Source: JABSOG01 sp965277695 (GTDB taxonomy: Bacteria > Pseudomonadota > Gammaproteobacteria > Enterobacterales > Alteromonadaceae). From it: a stretch of DNA of 64,000 nt. The position numbers and the translations under genes were made by a program. The stretch covers positions 248,001 to 312,000 of the forward strand of contig CBDIDQ010000001.1 in NCBI GenBank assembly GCA_965277695.1, written 5' to 3'. This document shows, piece by piece, positions 8,300-17,584 of this stretch (positions are counted from its first letter, which is position 1; each line of letters starts with the position of its first letter). Below the pieces are notes generated by a model, which was not told the DNA's origin, searched no databases, and saw nothing but the letters and a program-made list of their open reading frames with translations.

Positions 8300-8780
8300 C
8301 AACAAACCTTTTGTTAATTTAGCCCAGCTGAATGACTATGAGCACAGTGACGACGGACCATTTGAAGAACGTTATTCAGCGGTGAGTGATAAAATAGGTG
8401 CACAAAAACTGGGTTATAGTGTTTCTGTTGTTCCCCCCGGCAAAAAAGCCAATCCTTTTCATAATCACCGCATCAATGAAGAGATGTTCCTAATCCTCGA
8501 AGGTTGCGGCACATTACGCTTTGGCGACGAAGAATATGCTATCAAACAACATGATATTATTGCCTGCCCGCCCGGTGATCGTGATGTAGCTCATCAAATC
8601 ATCAATACCAGTGATGCCGACATCAAATATCTCTGCCTGAGTACTACTGAACCTTATGATATCTGTGAATATCCTGATTCCAACAAAGTGCTGTCTTACG
8701 TGAGCAGTCCAGATAAACCAACATTTAGGCACATGACTAAAGCAGATAATACGGTTGATTATTATGATGGGGAGCAGTGA
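8292..8780 (+). CDS. Cupin domain protein
   Basis: The 162-residue protein has one beta-barrel cupin domain. Motif 1 (PFHNHRINEEMFLILEGCG) supplies two His and a Glu for metal, and motif 2 (DIIACPPGDRDVAHQIINT) supplies the last His. The start is the ATG at 8292, preceded by AAGGAG at 8277-8282. The frame is open further upstream but lies inside the GFA gene. Cupins of this kind bind metal and may act as sugar isomerases, dioxygenases or ligand sensors; nothing here chooses between these. The overlap with the GFA gene implies co-expression. Confidence 0.88.
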   Translation: MLNNKPFVNLAQLNDYEHSDDGPFEERYSAVSDKIGAQKLGYSVSVVPPGKKANPFHNHRINEEMFLILEGCGTLRFGDEEYAIKQHDIIACPPGDRDVAHQIINTSDADIKYLCLSTTEPYDICEYPDSNKVLSYVSSPDKPTFRHMTKADNTVDYYDGEQ

Positions 8781-8794
8781 AAGGCATCACTGGC

Positions 8795-8822
8795 GATGGG
8801 CTCACCAAAGATGAAGCCCATC
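8795..8822. terminator. Hairpin between convergent cupin and GH3 genes
   Basis: GATGGGCT at 8795-8802 pairs with AGCCCATC at 8815-8822. It lies between two convergent genes and could end transcription both ways, but no T run follows on either side. It resembles the GATGGGTT hairpins at 24985 and inside 49412-49543, so it may be a dispersed repeat. Confidence 0.5.
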
Positions 8823-8852
8823 AACCGCGACTTTCACAAAAGACCTTAAACA

Positions 8853-11459
8853 CTACCGACACTGCACAGTCGCATCCCCAGCAGTATTAGGCAAGATAGC
8901 CACATCAGTAAAACTCATGCTCAACTGTCCAGCGGTGCTCAATGCAAACGGGGTAAATATCTGCCCCATCTGAGCGCCTCTCTGATCAAAGCAAGCCAAG
9001 TCGATACTCATCGCCTGCCAACTACCAGCAGGCACATTCGCCAGTGCGTTGGTTAAATCAACTTGCGAATCACACTGCTCCTGACACGCCATACCCAAAC
9101 TCACTGATGCTGACGCCGGGCTATTCACCTTAACTGCAAATGACAAAGTGGCATCGGCTTCAAGATAACTGCGTAAATCCTGTGGAAAGCTGGCAACAAA
9201 TGACAGCTGACCATTGCCTTTACCATTGAAAGTGACCTTGCGGGCATCTTCTTGTACTTGCTTATCAATAGACTGGATTTTTACCACACTATTGTTTTGC
9301 GTACTGCTGATCACCGGCTGTCGCTGTCCATCGTTGCCGATGAAAAGCTGCCAAGGCGCTTTAGTCGCACTTTCAAAAATCACTAGCGATCCCAACCCTT
9401 GATGCTGGGTGTCTGTGGCCTCTGATAAGACTCTCGCCAACAGGTTTTTATCACGACTTTCACCGTCCCTTTTATCATTATAATGCAAACCAAATCCATA
9501 CGGCAACAACGGCTGATAATCCGTATCAAAACGATTCACTGTGGTTTGTTGCGGTGAGGTTGGCCATGAAAATGCCAATTGTCCGCTAAAATCATAATTA
9601 ACCTGACCGTTAGCTTTACGCAACAATACCTCGGCAACGCCCTGCCCTTCTGAGCCCGGCAACCACGCCGCAACAAAGGCATCAGAAGCATTCAACTCTG
9701 GATTAACCCACATCGGACGACCGCTGATAAATACTGACACCACCGGAATACCCGCCGCTTTGAGCTTTCTCAACAGCGCTAAATCGCGCTTGTGTCCGCG
9801 TTGATATTCAAGGTTATCAATATCGCCATTGCCTTCGGCATAAGGCTCTTCACCAAATACCACCACAGCGACATCAGGCTTCTCATTGCCTTTATAACTG
9901 CCATCAGCACTGAGCGTCACATTACCACCGGCACGCTCAACCGCTTGTTTGAAACCTTGATAAATCGAAGTACCGCCAGGAAAATCGCTATTACTGTTAC
10001 CAGTGCCCTGCCAAGTTATACTCCAACCGCCAGATTGCTTGCCGATATTATCCGCAGCATCACCGGCTAACAAAATGTTTTGCTTTGGTGATAATGGCAA
10101 TAAATTACTGTTGTTTTTCAGCAATACCAACGATTCTCGCACTGCTTGTTTTGCCACTTCCCGATGCGCTTTGGCACCAATCAAGGCGGTTTTACCAGAC
10201 AATGGACGACTGGCAGGACTGGGTTTATCAAACAACCCCGCCCGCATTTTCACTCGTAAAATCCGGCTCACCGCATCGTCAATTCGAGCCTGACTGATCT
10301 CACCACTTTTCACTTGCGCGATGGTATTGTGATACAACGGCTTCCAGCTTTGACCGGGTACCATAAAGATATCCAATCCGGCATTCGCCGCTTGAGCACA
10401 ACTTTCATTACTACAACCTGGCACCTGTCCATGACCATTCCAATCACCCACCACTAGGCCATCAAAACCCATGCGTTGCTTGAGTACATCATTGAGTAAG
10501 TACTCACTACCATGGGCTTTTTCGCCCTGCCAACTGTTAAAAGAGGCCATTACGGTTTGTGCACCAGCGGTCAATCCGCCGACATAACCCTGGGCATGAA
10601 TATCAAACAACTGCTGCTCTGTGGTCAGGTTATCGCCTTGGTCATCACCACCTTTGGTGCCACCATCGCCGATAAAATGCTTCACTGTGCCGATGACATG
10701 TTGATCACTTAAAAAGTCATCATTCACCCCTTGCAACCCTTTGACGATTGACGCGGCATAAGCCCGAACAATTTCTGGGTCTTCCGAATAACCTTCATAA
10801 GTACGGCCCCAGCGGTCGTCACGCACCACCGCAACTGTCGGGGCAAAAACCCAGTCAATCCCGGTGACCATCACTTCTTTGGCAGTAATATTGGCAATGC
10901 TTTCAATCAACTGTGGATTGTTAGCCGCCCCCAATCCGATATTATGCGGAAATAACGTCGCACCAATCACATTGTTGTGACCATGCACCGCATCTGTGCC
11001 CCACATAGTAGGAATGGTAGAGCCATCCAACGAGTCATCAATAGATGCCTGATACATACTTTCTGCCAGCTTGATCCAATCGCCCGCCGTCGCGTGTTTA
11101 TTACGCTGCGGGAACGAACCACCACCGTTAAGATAAGAGCCAAAACCATATTGACGCATATCCGCTACCGAGATATCACCAATCTCTGGTTGGATCATTT
11201 GCGCCACTTTTTGCTCAAGGGTCATGTTGTGCAGCAAGGCGATGACGGCTCTTTCAATTTTGTCATCTTTAGTTACTGCACTATTGATTTGTGGCCAAAT
11301 AGCCGCCGTTTTATTTTGCTTAGCTAATGCCTCGGTTGACGACAAAACTGAGGATTGAGCTGAGGATTGCGCTGACGTTGAAGAATTACAGCCCGCTAAT
11401 CCGGCAGCAACAGCGACAAACACACAGCTCAAAGCAGAGCGTTTTAATACTTTATTCAT
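8853..11459 (-). CDS. GH3 beta-glucosidase lipoprotein (exo-beta-glucan hydrolase)
   Basis: The 868-residue enzyme should release glucose from the non-reducing end of beta-glucans or cello-oligosaccharides at the outer membrane. The lipobox GLAGC ends a signal peptide with Cys near residue 24, and Asn follows. GH3 N-terminal barrel motifs include GFGSYLNGGGS, MWGTDAVHGHNN, GTVKHFIGDGG and GLVVGDWNGHG, with the nucleophile Asp near residue 339. A GH3 C-terminal domain follows, then a C-terminal beta-sandwich that looks like a carbohydrate-binding module. I use the ATG at 11459 because it begins the signal peptide; the longer frame lacks one. It starts 4 bp after the transporter stop, so the two are coupled and share the LacI-type operator at 12881. 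Confidence 0.93.
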   Translation of the reverse strand: MNKVLKRSALSCVFVAVAAGLAGCNSSTSAQSSAQSSVLSSTEALAKQNKTAAIWPQINSAVTKDDKIERAVIALLHNMTLEQKVAQMIQPEIGDISVADMRQYGFGSYLNGGGSFPQRNKHATAGDWIKLAESMYQASIDDSLDGSTIPTMWGTDAVHGHNNVIGATLFPHNIGLGAANNPQLIESIANITAKEVMVTGIDWVFAPTVAVVRDDRWGRTYEGYSEDPEIVRAYAASIVKGLQGVNDDFLSDQHVIGTVKHFIGDGGTKGGDDQGDNLTTEQQLFDIHAQGYVGGLTAGAQTVMASFNSWQGEKAHGSEYLLNDVLKQRMGFDGLVVGDWNGHGQVPGCSNESCAQAANAGLDIFMVPGQSWKPLYHNTIAQVKSGEISQARIDDAVSRILRVKMRAGLFDKPSPASRPLSGKTALIGAKAHREVAKQAVRESLVLLKNNSNLLPLSPKQNILLAGDAADNIGKQSGGWSITWQGTGNSNSDFPGGTSIYQGFKQAVERAGGNVTLSADGSYKGNEKPDVAVVVFGEEPYAEGNGDIDNLEYQRGHKRDLALLRKLKAAGIPVVSVFISGRPMWVNPELNASDAFVAAWLPGSEGQGVAEVLLRKANGQVNYDFSGQLAFSWPTSPQQTTVNRFDTDYQPLLPYGFGLHYNDKRDGESRDKNLLARVLSEATDTQHQGLGSLVIFESATKAPWQLFIGNDGQRQPVISSTQNNSVVKIQSIDKQVQEDARKVTFNGKGNGQLSFVASFPQDLRSYLEADATLSFAVKVNSPASASVSLGMACQEQCDSQVDLTNALANVPAGSWQAMSIDLACFDQRGAQMGQIFTPFALSTAGQLSMSFTDVAILPNTAGDATVQCR

Positions 11460-11463
11460 CGAA

Positions 11464-12762
11464 TTAACCTGCCTGTGTAGTTGATGTTGACGTTGGATCA
11501 GCTGATTTACTGCTAGGCTTGCTGCCCAAAAGACCATAATAAGCAATAAACACATAACATATCAGCGGTAAGAAAAACGACGGTTGAATACCGATGCTAT
11601 CGGCCAAAACGCCCTGTAATAAAGGAATTAACGCACCACCAACAATCGCTAAACATAAGATGCCCGACGCCTGACTGGTATGTTTGCCCAACCCGGTGAT
11701 CGCCAAACTAAAGATGGTAGGGAACATAATTGAATTACACAAACCGACCAATAAAATCGCCGCCATCGCCACAGTGCCTGAAGTCATCATGGTAACCGCA
11801 ATCAAAGCCACTGCCGCCAACGCATTGAAACACAAGGCATAACCAGCCCGAATTTTCTGCATCACCGCCGCGCCAATAAAGCGTCCCACCATGGCACCAC
11901 CCCAATAATAAGTGATGTATTTAGCCGCCTCTAACTCTTCCATACCAGCAATATCCGCTTCACCAAAGAAGTTAACCAAGAAGCTACCAATTGAGACCTC
12001 AGCACCAACATAAACAAAAATGCCCACAGCACCCAACACCAAATGGCGATACTGCCAAGCTGAGCCGTCAATTTCGCCCATTTTAGCGCTCATTTCAGCT
12101 TCATCAAAATTCACCACCGGCAGCTTTAAATAAGCAAAAACCGCCGCCAACAGCAAAAATGCGCCAGCCAAGACCAAATAAGGTCCCTGCACCGCTTGTG
12201 CTTCTGACTCCAACGACGCACCCGCCGCAGATAAAATCAACAACGCGCCAAAATAAGGCGCAATAGTGGTGCCCAAAGAGTTAAATGCCTGGGTCATAGT
12301 CAGTCGTGATGATGCGGTTTTGGCATCGCCCAACGCACTCACATAAGGGTTTGCAGACACCTGTAATAAAGTGATACCCGACGCCAACACAAATAAGGCA
12401 CCAAGAAAAACCGGATAACTACGTAATGACGCAGCCGGATAAAACATCATGCAACCAATGCCGGCAATCACCAAACCAATCACAATACCTTTTTGATAAC
12501 CGATACGTCGGGTGATCGCCCCGGCGGGTAATGAAACGATAAAGTACGCGCTAAAAAAGCAAAACTGCACCAGCATCGCTTCGGTATAGCTCAAATCAAA
12601 TACACCTTTTAAGTGAGGAATGAGAATATCATTCAAACTGGTAATAAAACCCCACATAAAAAATAACGTGGTAAGCGATACCAATGCTGAGCGATATCCT
12701 CCCGTTGGTTGTCCTGATCCAGTCATATTGACTGATGGTGCTACTATCGACGATCCCGCCAT
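11464..12762 (-). CDS. FucP/GluP-type MFS sugar transporter
   Basis: This 432-residue inner-membrane protein has about 12 membrane helices and FucP-family motifs: TTLFFMWGFITSLNDIL at the first helix, the R-R-x-GYQKG loop, and QVSANPYVSALG. It should import a hexose such as glucose with protons or sodium. The start has GGAGGA upstream. It is first in an operon with the GH3 lipoprotein, so glucose released outside can be taken up here and phosphorylated by Glk. The operator at 12881-12894 lies just downstream of the predicted -10 box, a normal place for repression. Confidence 0.92.
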   Translation of the reverse strand: MAGSSIVAPSVNMTGSGQPTGGYRSALVSLTTLFFMWGFITSLNDILIPHLKGVFDLSYTEAMLVQFCFFSAYFIVSLPAGAITRRIGYQKGIVIGLVIAGIGCMMFYPAASLRSYPVFLGALFVLASGITLLQVSANPYVSALGDAKTASSRLTMTQAFNSLGTTIAPYFGALLILSAAGASLESEAQAVQGPYLVLAGAFLLLAAVFAYLKLPVVNFDEAEMSAKMGEIDGSAWQYRHLVLGAVGIFVYVGAEVSIGSFLVNFFGEADIAGMEELEAAKYITYYWGGAMVGRFIGAAVMQKIRAGYALCFNALAAVALIAVTMMTSGTVAMAAILLVGLCNSIMFPTIFSLAITGLGKHTSQASGILCLAIVGGALIPLLQGVLADSIGIQPSFFLPLICYVFIAYYGLLGSKPSSKSADPTSTSTTQAG

Positions 12763-12880
12763 GATGTCCTCCGGGCTCAGCCCAAAATTAATTATTGTAT
12801 AGTGCAGACGCTAACTCAGCACTCGGGTTAACCACTGAATTCGTATGCAAGTTTTTTCATCTTTATTACAATGAAACAAA

Positions 12881-12894
12881 TGAAAGCGCTTACA
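12881..12894. promoter_or_regulatory. LacI-type operator, transporter side
   Basis: TGAAAGCGCTTACA differs at one position from the perfect palindrome upstream of glk. It directly follows the predicted minus-strand -10 box, so bound repressor would block the transporter/GH3 operon. Confidence 0.75.
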
Positions 12895-12922
12895 TTTATA
12901 ACACATTTGCTAAAAAGGGCAA
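12895..12922 (-). promoter_or_regulatory. Predicted promoter of transporter/GH3 operon
   Basis: On the minus strand TTGCCC (12922-12917) is followed after 16 bases by TATAAA (12900-12895). The LacI-type operator begins right after the -10 box. Prediction by eye. Confidence 0.45.
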
Positions 12923-12935
12923 TCTATTTTACACT
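12907..12935 (+). promoter_or_regulatory. Predicted promoter of GH1 operon
   Basis: TTGCTA (12907-12912), a 17-base spacer and TACACT (12930-12935) form a plausible plus-strand promoter that overlaps the minus-strand one. The second operator lies 13 bases downstream. Confidence 0.4.
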
Positions 12936-12948
12936 GGCTAACGCAACA

Positions 12949-12962
12949 TGTAAGCGCTTACA
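12949..12962. promoter_or_regulatory. LacI-type operator, GH1 side
   Basis: TGTAAGCGCTTACA is a perfect palindrome identical to the core of the site upstream of glk. It falls in the early transcribed region of the predicted GH1 promoter. Its centre is 68 bp from that of the site at 12881, so a tetramer could also loop between them. Confidence 0.8.
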
Positions 12963-13052
12963 ACCCATTGTGAAAATAAGCAGTGAGAAATAAGCGGTGA
13001 AAATAAGTAACAGAATAAGCCGGAAGCCAACTCCGAAGGATAACAGCTCAAA

Positions 13053-14381
13053 ATGAAAATTACCTTACCTCAGCACTCCGCTATGACCAGTCGCGAATTC
13101 ACCTATGGCGTCGCCACCGCGTCTTTTCAAATCGAAGGCGCAGCCGACCAGCGATTGCCGACCATTTGGGATACCTTTTGTGCCACCCCAGGCAAAATTA
13201 AAGATGGTAGTAATGGTGATGTCGCCTGCGATCACCTCAACCGTTGGCAACAAGATGTCGATTTAATTATGTCCTTAGGCGTCGATGCCTACCGCTTTTC
13301 TATCGCCTGGGGCCGAGTGATCAACCTCGACGGCTCAATCAATCAAGCCGGTGTTGACTTTTATATCCGCCTGCTCGATAAACTCGAACAACATAAAATC
13401 AAAGCCTTTGTCACCTTGTTTCATTGGGATTTACCACAGCACCTGCAAGAGCAAGGCGGCTGGCTAAACCGCCACACCGCTTATCTTTTCGCTGATTATG
13501 TCGACCTTATCTCTCAAGCCTTGGGCGACCGAGTACATAGTTATGCCACTTTGAATGAACCATTTTGCAGCGCCTATCTCGGCCACGAAATTGGCATTCA
13601 CGCCCCGGGATTAGCCAGCAAACAATACGGTAAAAAAGCCGCTCATCATTTATTGCTTGCCCATGGTCTAGCCATGCAGGTACTGCAAAAAAATAGTCCA
13701 AACAGCCGTAACGGCATCGTGCTGAACTTCACCCCAGGTTACGCTCACACTGACGATCCCCGAGATATCGCCGCTGCCAAATTGGCCGACGACCATTTTA
13801 ATCAATGGTATATCAAACCGATTATCGACGGACGTTACCCTGACCTCATCAAGCAACTTCCCCCAGCAGAGCAACCAGATATTGTGGTCGGAGACATGGC
13901 AATCATTAATCAACCTCTAGATTATTTAGGGGTTAACTATTACACTCGGGCGGTTTATAAAGCCGATGAAGCCGGACAAGCCGTTGAAGTGCCGCCAGTT
14001 GACGTACCACTGACCGATATGGGTTGGGAAGTTTGTCCTCAGGGTTTTACCGAGTTGCTAGTCAGCCTCAACAAAAAATACACCTTACCACCACTTTTTA
14101 TCACTGAAAATGGTGCGGCGATGGTGGATACATTACGCGAAGGCGAAGTTAACGACATTGAGCGGTTAAAGTATTTTCAATCACATTTGCTCGCCGTACA
14201 TCAAGCGATGGAACAAGGGGTGAATATACAAGGTTATTTTGCCTGGAGCCTAATGGACAACTTCGAATGGGCTGAGGGTTATGAAAAACGCTTTGGCATT
14301 GTGCATGTTGATTATGTCAGCCAGCAAAGAACCATTAAGGCCAGCGGTTATGCTTATCGGGATTTTATTCAGCAACGTTAA
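13053..14381 (+). CDS. bglA: GH1 beta-glucosidase
   Basis: The 442-residue enzyme hydrolyses beta-glucosides such as cellobiose. It has no signal peptide and so acts in the cytoplasm. The N-terminal family signature FTYGVATASFQIEGA, the acid/base Glu at 169 in TLNEPF and the nucleophile Glu near 352 in FITENGAA are all present, as is the sugar-binding SLMDNFEWAEGYEKRFG. The ATG at 13053 has AAGGA 12 bases upstream, a little far; an internal Met at 13083 has no ribosome site. The operator at 12949 lies in its leader. A GPH symporter and the LacI gene follow, so the unit imports and cleaves a beta-glucoside under its own regulator. Confidence 0.95.
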   Translation: MKITLPQHSAMTSREFTYGVATASFQIEGAADQRLPTIWDTFCATPGKIKDGSNGDVACDHLNRWQQDVDLIMSLGVDAYRFSIAWGRVINLDGSINQAGVDFYIRLLDKLEQHKIKAFVTLFHWDLPQHLQEQGGWLNRHTAYLFADYVDLISQALGDRVHSYATLNEPFCSAYLGHEIGIHAPGLASKQYGKKAAHHLLLAHGLAMQVLQKNSPNSRNGIVLNFTPGYAHTDDPRDIAAAKLADDHFNQWYIKPIIDGRYPDLIKQLPPAEQPDIVVGDMAIINQPLDYLGVNYYTRAVYKADEAGQAVEVPPVDVPLTDMGWEVCPQGFTELLVSLNKKYTLPPLFITENGAAMVDTLREGEVNDIERLKYFQSHLLAVHQAMEQGVNIQGYFAWSLMDNFEWAEGYEKRFGIVHVDYVSQQRTIKASGYAYRDFIQQR

Positions 14382-14479
14382 AATCAACCGCTTATTCACC
14401 ACAGAGTCACAGAGAAAAAGCCAAAACAGACGATTTATTTTTTCTCTCACGCTAATACACTGGGTACAGGCAAAACACC

Positions 14480-15832
14480 ATGGCAACATCACAACTTACA
14501 GCACAAACAACACTAAGCATCAAAGAAAAAATCGCCTACGGACTGGGCGATACCGCCAGCAACATCATCTTTCAAACCGTGATGTTATTTTTAACCTTCT
14601 TTTACACCGATATTTTTGGCCTTTCACCAGCGGTTGTCGGCACCCTGTTTTTAGTCGTGCGTGTTTTTGATGCGGTGACCGACCCACTAATGGGCGCTTT
14701 GACGGATCGCACCAATACCCGTTGGGGCAAATTTCGCCCCTATTTACTCTGGTTAGCGGTACCTTTTGGCCTGATCAGCGTATTGGCGTTTACCACCCCG
14801 GATTTATCCGACGATGCCAAAGTGATTTATGCCTACGTCACCTACACCTTATTAATGATTGCTTATACCGCCATCAACATCCCCTACTCTGCCCTAGGTG
14901 GTGTACTGACAGCCGATCCGCAAGAACGTGTTTCAGTGCAAACTTATCGTTTCATCTTTGGTATGCTTGGTGGTTTACTGGTCACCGCCAGCACCTTACC
15001 ATTAGTCGAATGGTTTGGTGACGGCGACAAAGCCAAAGGCTATCAACTGACCATGATGGCGATGAGTACACTGGGCGTGATATTGTTTTTACTGTGTTTT
15101 GTCGGCACCAAAGAGCGGGTATCGCCACCGCCATCGCAACAATCCAGTTTCAAACAAGATTTAAGCTGCTTATGGAAAAATGACCAATGGCGAATTTTGT
15201 GCTTAGCGGCATTTTGTCTGCTGACCGGCATGGTATTACGCTCGACTTTGGCCATTTATTATGTGAAATATTTTCTTGGTCGAGAAGATCTCATCACCAC
15301 CTTTGTCACCATTGGCATGGCTGGCAACTTGGCTGGTGTCGCATTTGCCCAAGCGCTGGCCAAACGCGTCAACAAAATCAAAGCTTATATCGGATTACAA
15401 TTAATTGCCGCGCTGATTTGCGTACTGAGCTTTTTTATCAGTGCCGAGCAAGTGACATTAGCCATGATAATGTATTTTTTATGGGGTTTCTTCTTACAAA
15501 TGGCCACGCCGCTATTATGGGCCAAAATGGCTGACACCGTAGATTATGGTCATTGGAAAACGGGTATTCGCATTACAGGCATGGTTTATTCTGCTATCGT
15601 GTTTTTTATTAAAATGGGCTTGGCATTAGGCGGCGCAATGGCTGGCTGGTTACTGGCTTATTATGGTTATCAGGCTGACATCGTGCAAAGCGAAGCAACC
15701 CAGCAAGGAATTTTGCTGTCATTCACCTTGTTGCCTGCGATAGGATCGCTGCTGGTTGCTTGGATCATGCGCTGGTATACCTTAGACAATGAGAAAGTTG
15801 TTGAAATACAGCAACAATTATTAAGATCGTAG
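14480..15832 (+). CDS. GPH-family sugar/cation symporter
   Basis: The 450-residue inner-membrane protein has about 12 helices and belongs to the glycoside-pentoside-hexuronide family (MelB-like). Diagnostic motifs are IAYGLGDTASNIIFQ at the N-terminus, the loop VFDAVTDPLMGALTDRTNTRWGKFRPY and the central WAKMADTVDYGHWKTG. It probably brings in the beta-glucoside cleaved by the GH1 enzyme encoded 98 bp upstream. The last codon pair contains the GTAG of a REP element, and the stop TAG (15830-15832) is part of it. The exact sugar is inferred from context. Confidence 0.92.
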   Translation: MATSQLTAQTTLSIKEKIAYGLGDTASNIIFQTVMLFLTFFYTDIFGLSPAVVGTLFLVVRVFDAVTDPLMGALTDRTNTRWGKFRPYLLWLAVPFGLISVLAFTTPDLSDDAKVIYAYVTYTLLMIAYTAINIPYSALGGVLTADPQERVSVQTYRFIFGMLGGLLVTASTLPLVEWFGDGDKAKGYQLTMMAMSTLGVILFLLCFVGTKERVSPPPSQQSSFKQDLSCLWKNDQWRILCLAAFCLLTGMVLRSTLAIYYVKYFLGREDLITTFVTIGMAGNLAGVAFAQALAKRVNKIKAYIGLQLIAALICVLSFFISAEQVTLAMIMYFLWGFFLQMATPLLWAKMADTVDYGHWKTGIRITGMVYSAIVFFIKMGLALGGAMAGWLLAYYGYQADIVQSEATQQGILLSFTLLPAIGSLLVAWIMRWYTLDNEKVVEIQQQLLRS

Positions 15833-15852
15833 ACGAGGTTTCAACCTCGTTC
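15829..15852 (+). repeat. GTAG-type REP element
   Basis: GTAG is followed by the palindrome ACGAGGTTTCAACCTCGT. This form (GTAG tetranucleotide plus imperfect hairpin) is typical of REPs handled by RAYT transposases. The first 23 bases occur again, exactly, on the minus strand at 63939-63961. It sits between the GPH symporter and the LacI gene and could act as an attenuating hairpin. Confidence 0.8.
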
Positions 15853-15871
15853 CTAAACAAAAGAGAAGTCA

Positions 15872-16870
15872 ATGGCAACAATTTATCAAGTATCAGAGCT
15901 GGCAGGGGTATCATTAGCGACCGTATCGCGGGTGATGAACAAAAACGCCCGGGTGAGCGAAAAAACCACTGCCAAAGTCGAAGCCGCTATGGCTCAGCTC
16001 GGTTACCGCCCGAATTCCATTGCCCAATCCTTGGCATCAAACTGCTCAAACAGCGTCGGGGTACTGGTCTCAGAACTACACGGTCCTTTTTATGGCTCAA
16101 TGATGAGCGGCATCGAAACCGAACTAAGAGCCGCCTCAAAACACGCCATCATCACCGCTGGTCACTCAAATGAGGCAGCCGAAATTGACGGTATCGAATT
16201 TTTGATAGGTCGCAGCTGCGACGCACTGATTTTGCACGTCGAAGCGGTCAGTGATGAATACCTCATCGAACTCAGTAAAGGCTCTACCCCAATCATCCTG
16301 ATCAACCGCCTGATCCCCGAGCTCAAAGATAACTGCATCAGCCTAAACAACGAATTAGGCGGTTACCTCGCCACCAAATCAGTGCTCGAACAAGGTCATA
16401 AAAAGCTCGCTTATATCTCCGGTCCGCTATGGAAAACCGATGCCAACGAGCGCTTTGAAGGTTATAAAAGAGCCTTGGCAGAGCATCAAACCCCCTTCGA
16501 CCCAGCATTAATGTTCGAAGGCGACTTTCAGGACACCGGCGGTTGCAAAGGCATGGCAGCACTGTTAAAACGAGACCAACCATTCACCGCCGTCATCTGT
16601 GCCAATGACGAAATGGCCTCAGGTGCCATGGGCATCATCAGAGAACACGGTCTCGACATCCCCAATGACATCTCAGTCATCGGCTTCGATAACGTCACCT
16701 TTGCCCGCTACCTTTATCCCAAACTCAGCAGCATCGATTACCCCATCTACGACATGGGCAGAATGTCAGCCAGATGGGTGTTAAAAACCGTCTATAAAAA
16801 ACCCAATATAGAAATTGAGAATGTTTTTGAGCCTCAACTGGTGATCCGGGACTCAGTGTTGGTGGTGTAG
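15872..16870 (+). CDS. LacI-family transcriptional regulator of beta-glucoside genes
   Basis: The 332-residue protein has the N-terminal LacI HTH (TIYQVSELAGVSLATVSRVM) with the YRPNSIAQSLAS hinge helix, then a periplasmic-binding-like sensor domain (GVLVSELHGPFYGSMMSG, ALILHVE, AVICANDEMASGAMG, DISVIGFDN). AGAGAAG precedes the ATG. It is the last gene of the GH1 operon and the only LacI-type regulator seen here, so it is the natural reader of TGTAAGCGCTTACA at 5328, 12881 and 12949. The effector is probably glucose, a beta-glucoside or a phosphorylated product; the sequence does not say which. Confidence 0.93.
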   Translation: MATIYQVSELAGVSLATVSRVMNKNARVSEKTTAKVEAAMAQLGYRPNSIAQSLASNCSNSVGVLVSELHGPFYGSMMSGIETELRAASKHAIITAGHSNEAAEIDGIEFLIGRSCDALILHVEAVSDEYLIELSKGSTPIILINRLIPELKDNCISLNNELGGYLATKSVLEQGHKKLAYISGPLWKTDANERFEGYKRALAEHQTPFDPALMFEGDFQDTGGCKGMAALLKRDQPFTAVICANDEMASGAMGIIREHGLDIPNDISVIGFDNVTFARYLYPKLSSIDYPIYDMGRMSARWVLKTVYKKPNIEIENVFEPQLVIRDSVLVV

Positions 16871-16966
16871 ACTATCCTTTGCTGACAAATATTCTCTTAA
16901 ACCGCTCATTTATATTGAGCTACAATGGTTCAACATAAATATTAAGTGTCGGTTCGGAGCCATTAA

Positions 16967-17584
16967 ATGTCGGTTCAAATACAAATTGAAGCCCGTTTGA
17001 AGCACATTCGAAAGGGTATCCCTTTCACCCTAACCGGTTTTTATTCACTAGGCTCAACCGCTGCCGTACAAAAAAGCATGAGTCGTCTGGTACAAAAAGG
17101 GGAAATTGTCAGAGTAAGCAGAGGGGTATATGCCCGGCCCAAACCTTTAAAAAGCATCCCAACGATTAAAGCCACTGCTAATGCTGAGCAAATGGCCAAA
17201 TTATGGGCCAAAGAACATGGCTACAAACTCGCCCCTCAAGGACTTGAAGAAGCCTACAGATTAGGGCTACAAACACAGGCTCCCATCAGAAAAGTATTTT
17301 GGACTAATGGTCCCAGCCGTGAATTTGCTATTGGCAATAATAGAGTTCAGGTAAAAACAGTCAGCAACAACCTGCTGCGTTGGCTTAATCGACCTGAGGG
17401 GGCATTGCTAAGAGGACTGGTTATCATGGCAAAATATGAAGTAACAGCCGCCATGCTTAAAACAGCCTTTAAACGCCTAGGCATCAGTGAAAACCAAATA
17501 AACCCCATACTCAAAAAACTGGCAGACAGCCAAATACTTAAAGCAACCAACAGCCATTTGCATCAATTGGCACAACTGGCGTAG
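16967..17584 (+). CDS. DUF6088 / AbiEi-antitoxin-like protein
   Basis: The 205-residue protein starts with a winged-helix region (GIPFTLTGFYSLGSTAAVQKSMSRL then KGEIVRVSRGVYARPK) typical of DUF6088 and the AbiEi antitoxin, which represses its own promoter. GGAG precedes the ATG. The usual partner, an AbiEii nucleotidyltransferase toxin, is absent: downstream come REP elements and then an ATPase/HNH pair. It may be an orphan antitoxin or a regulator recruited by the neighbouring defence genes. The stop codon TAG is part of a GTAG REP. Confidence 0.82.
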   Translation: MSVQIQIEARLKHIRKGIPFTLTGFYSLGSTAAVQKSMSRLVQKGEIVRVSRGVYARPKPLKSIPTIKATANAEQMAKLWAKEHGYKLAPQGLEEAYRLGLQTQAPIRKVFWTNGPSREFAIGNNRVQVKTVSNNLLRWLNRPEGALLRGLVIMAKYEVTAAMLKTAFKRLGISENQINPILKKLADSQILKATNSHLHQLAQLA

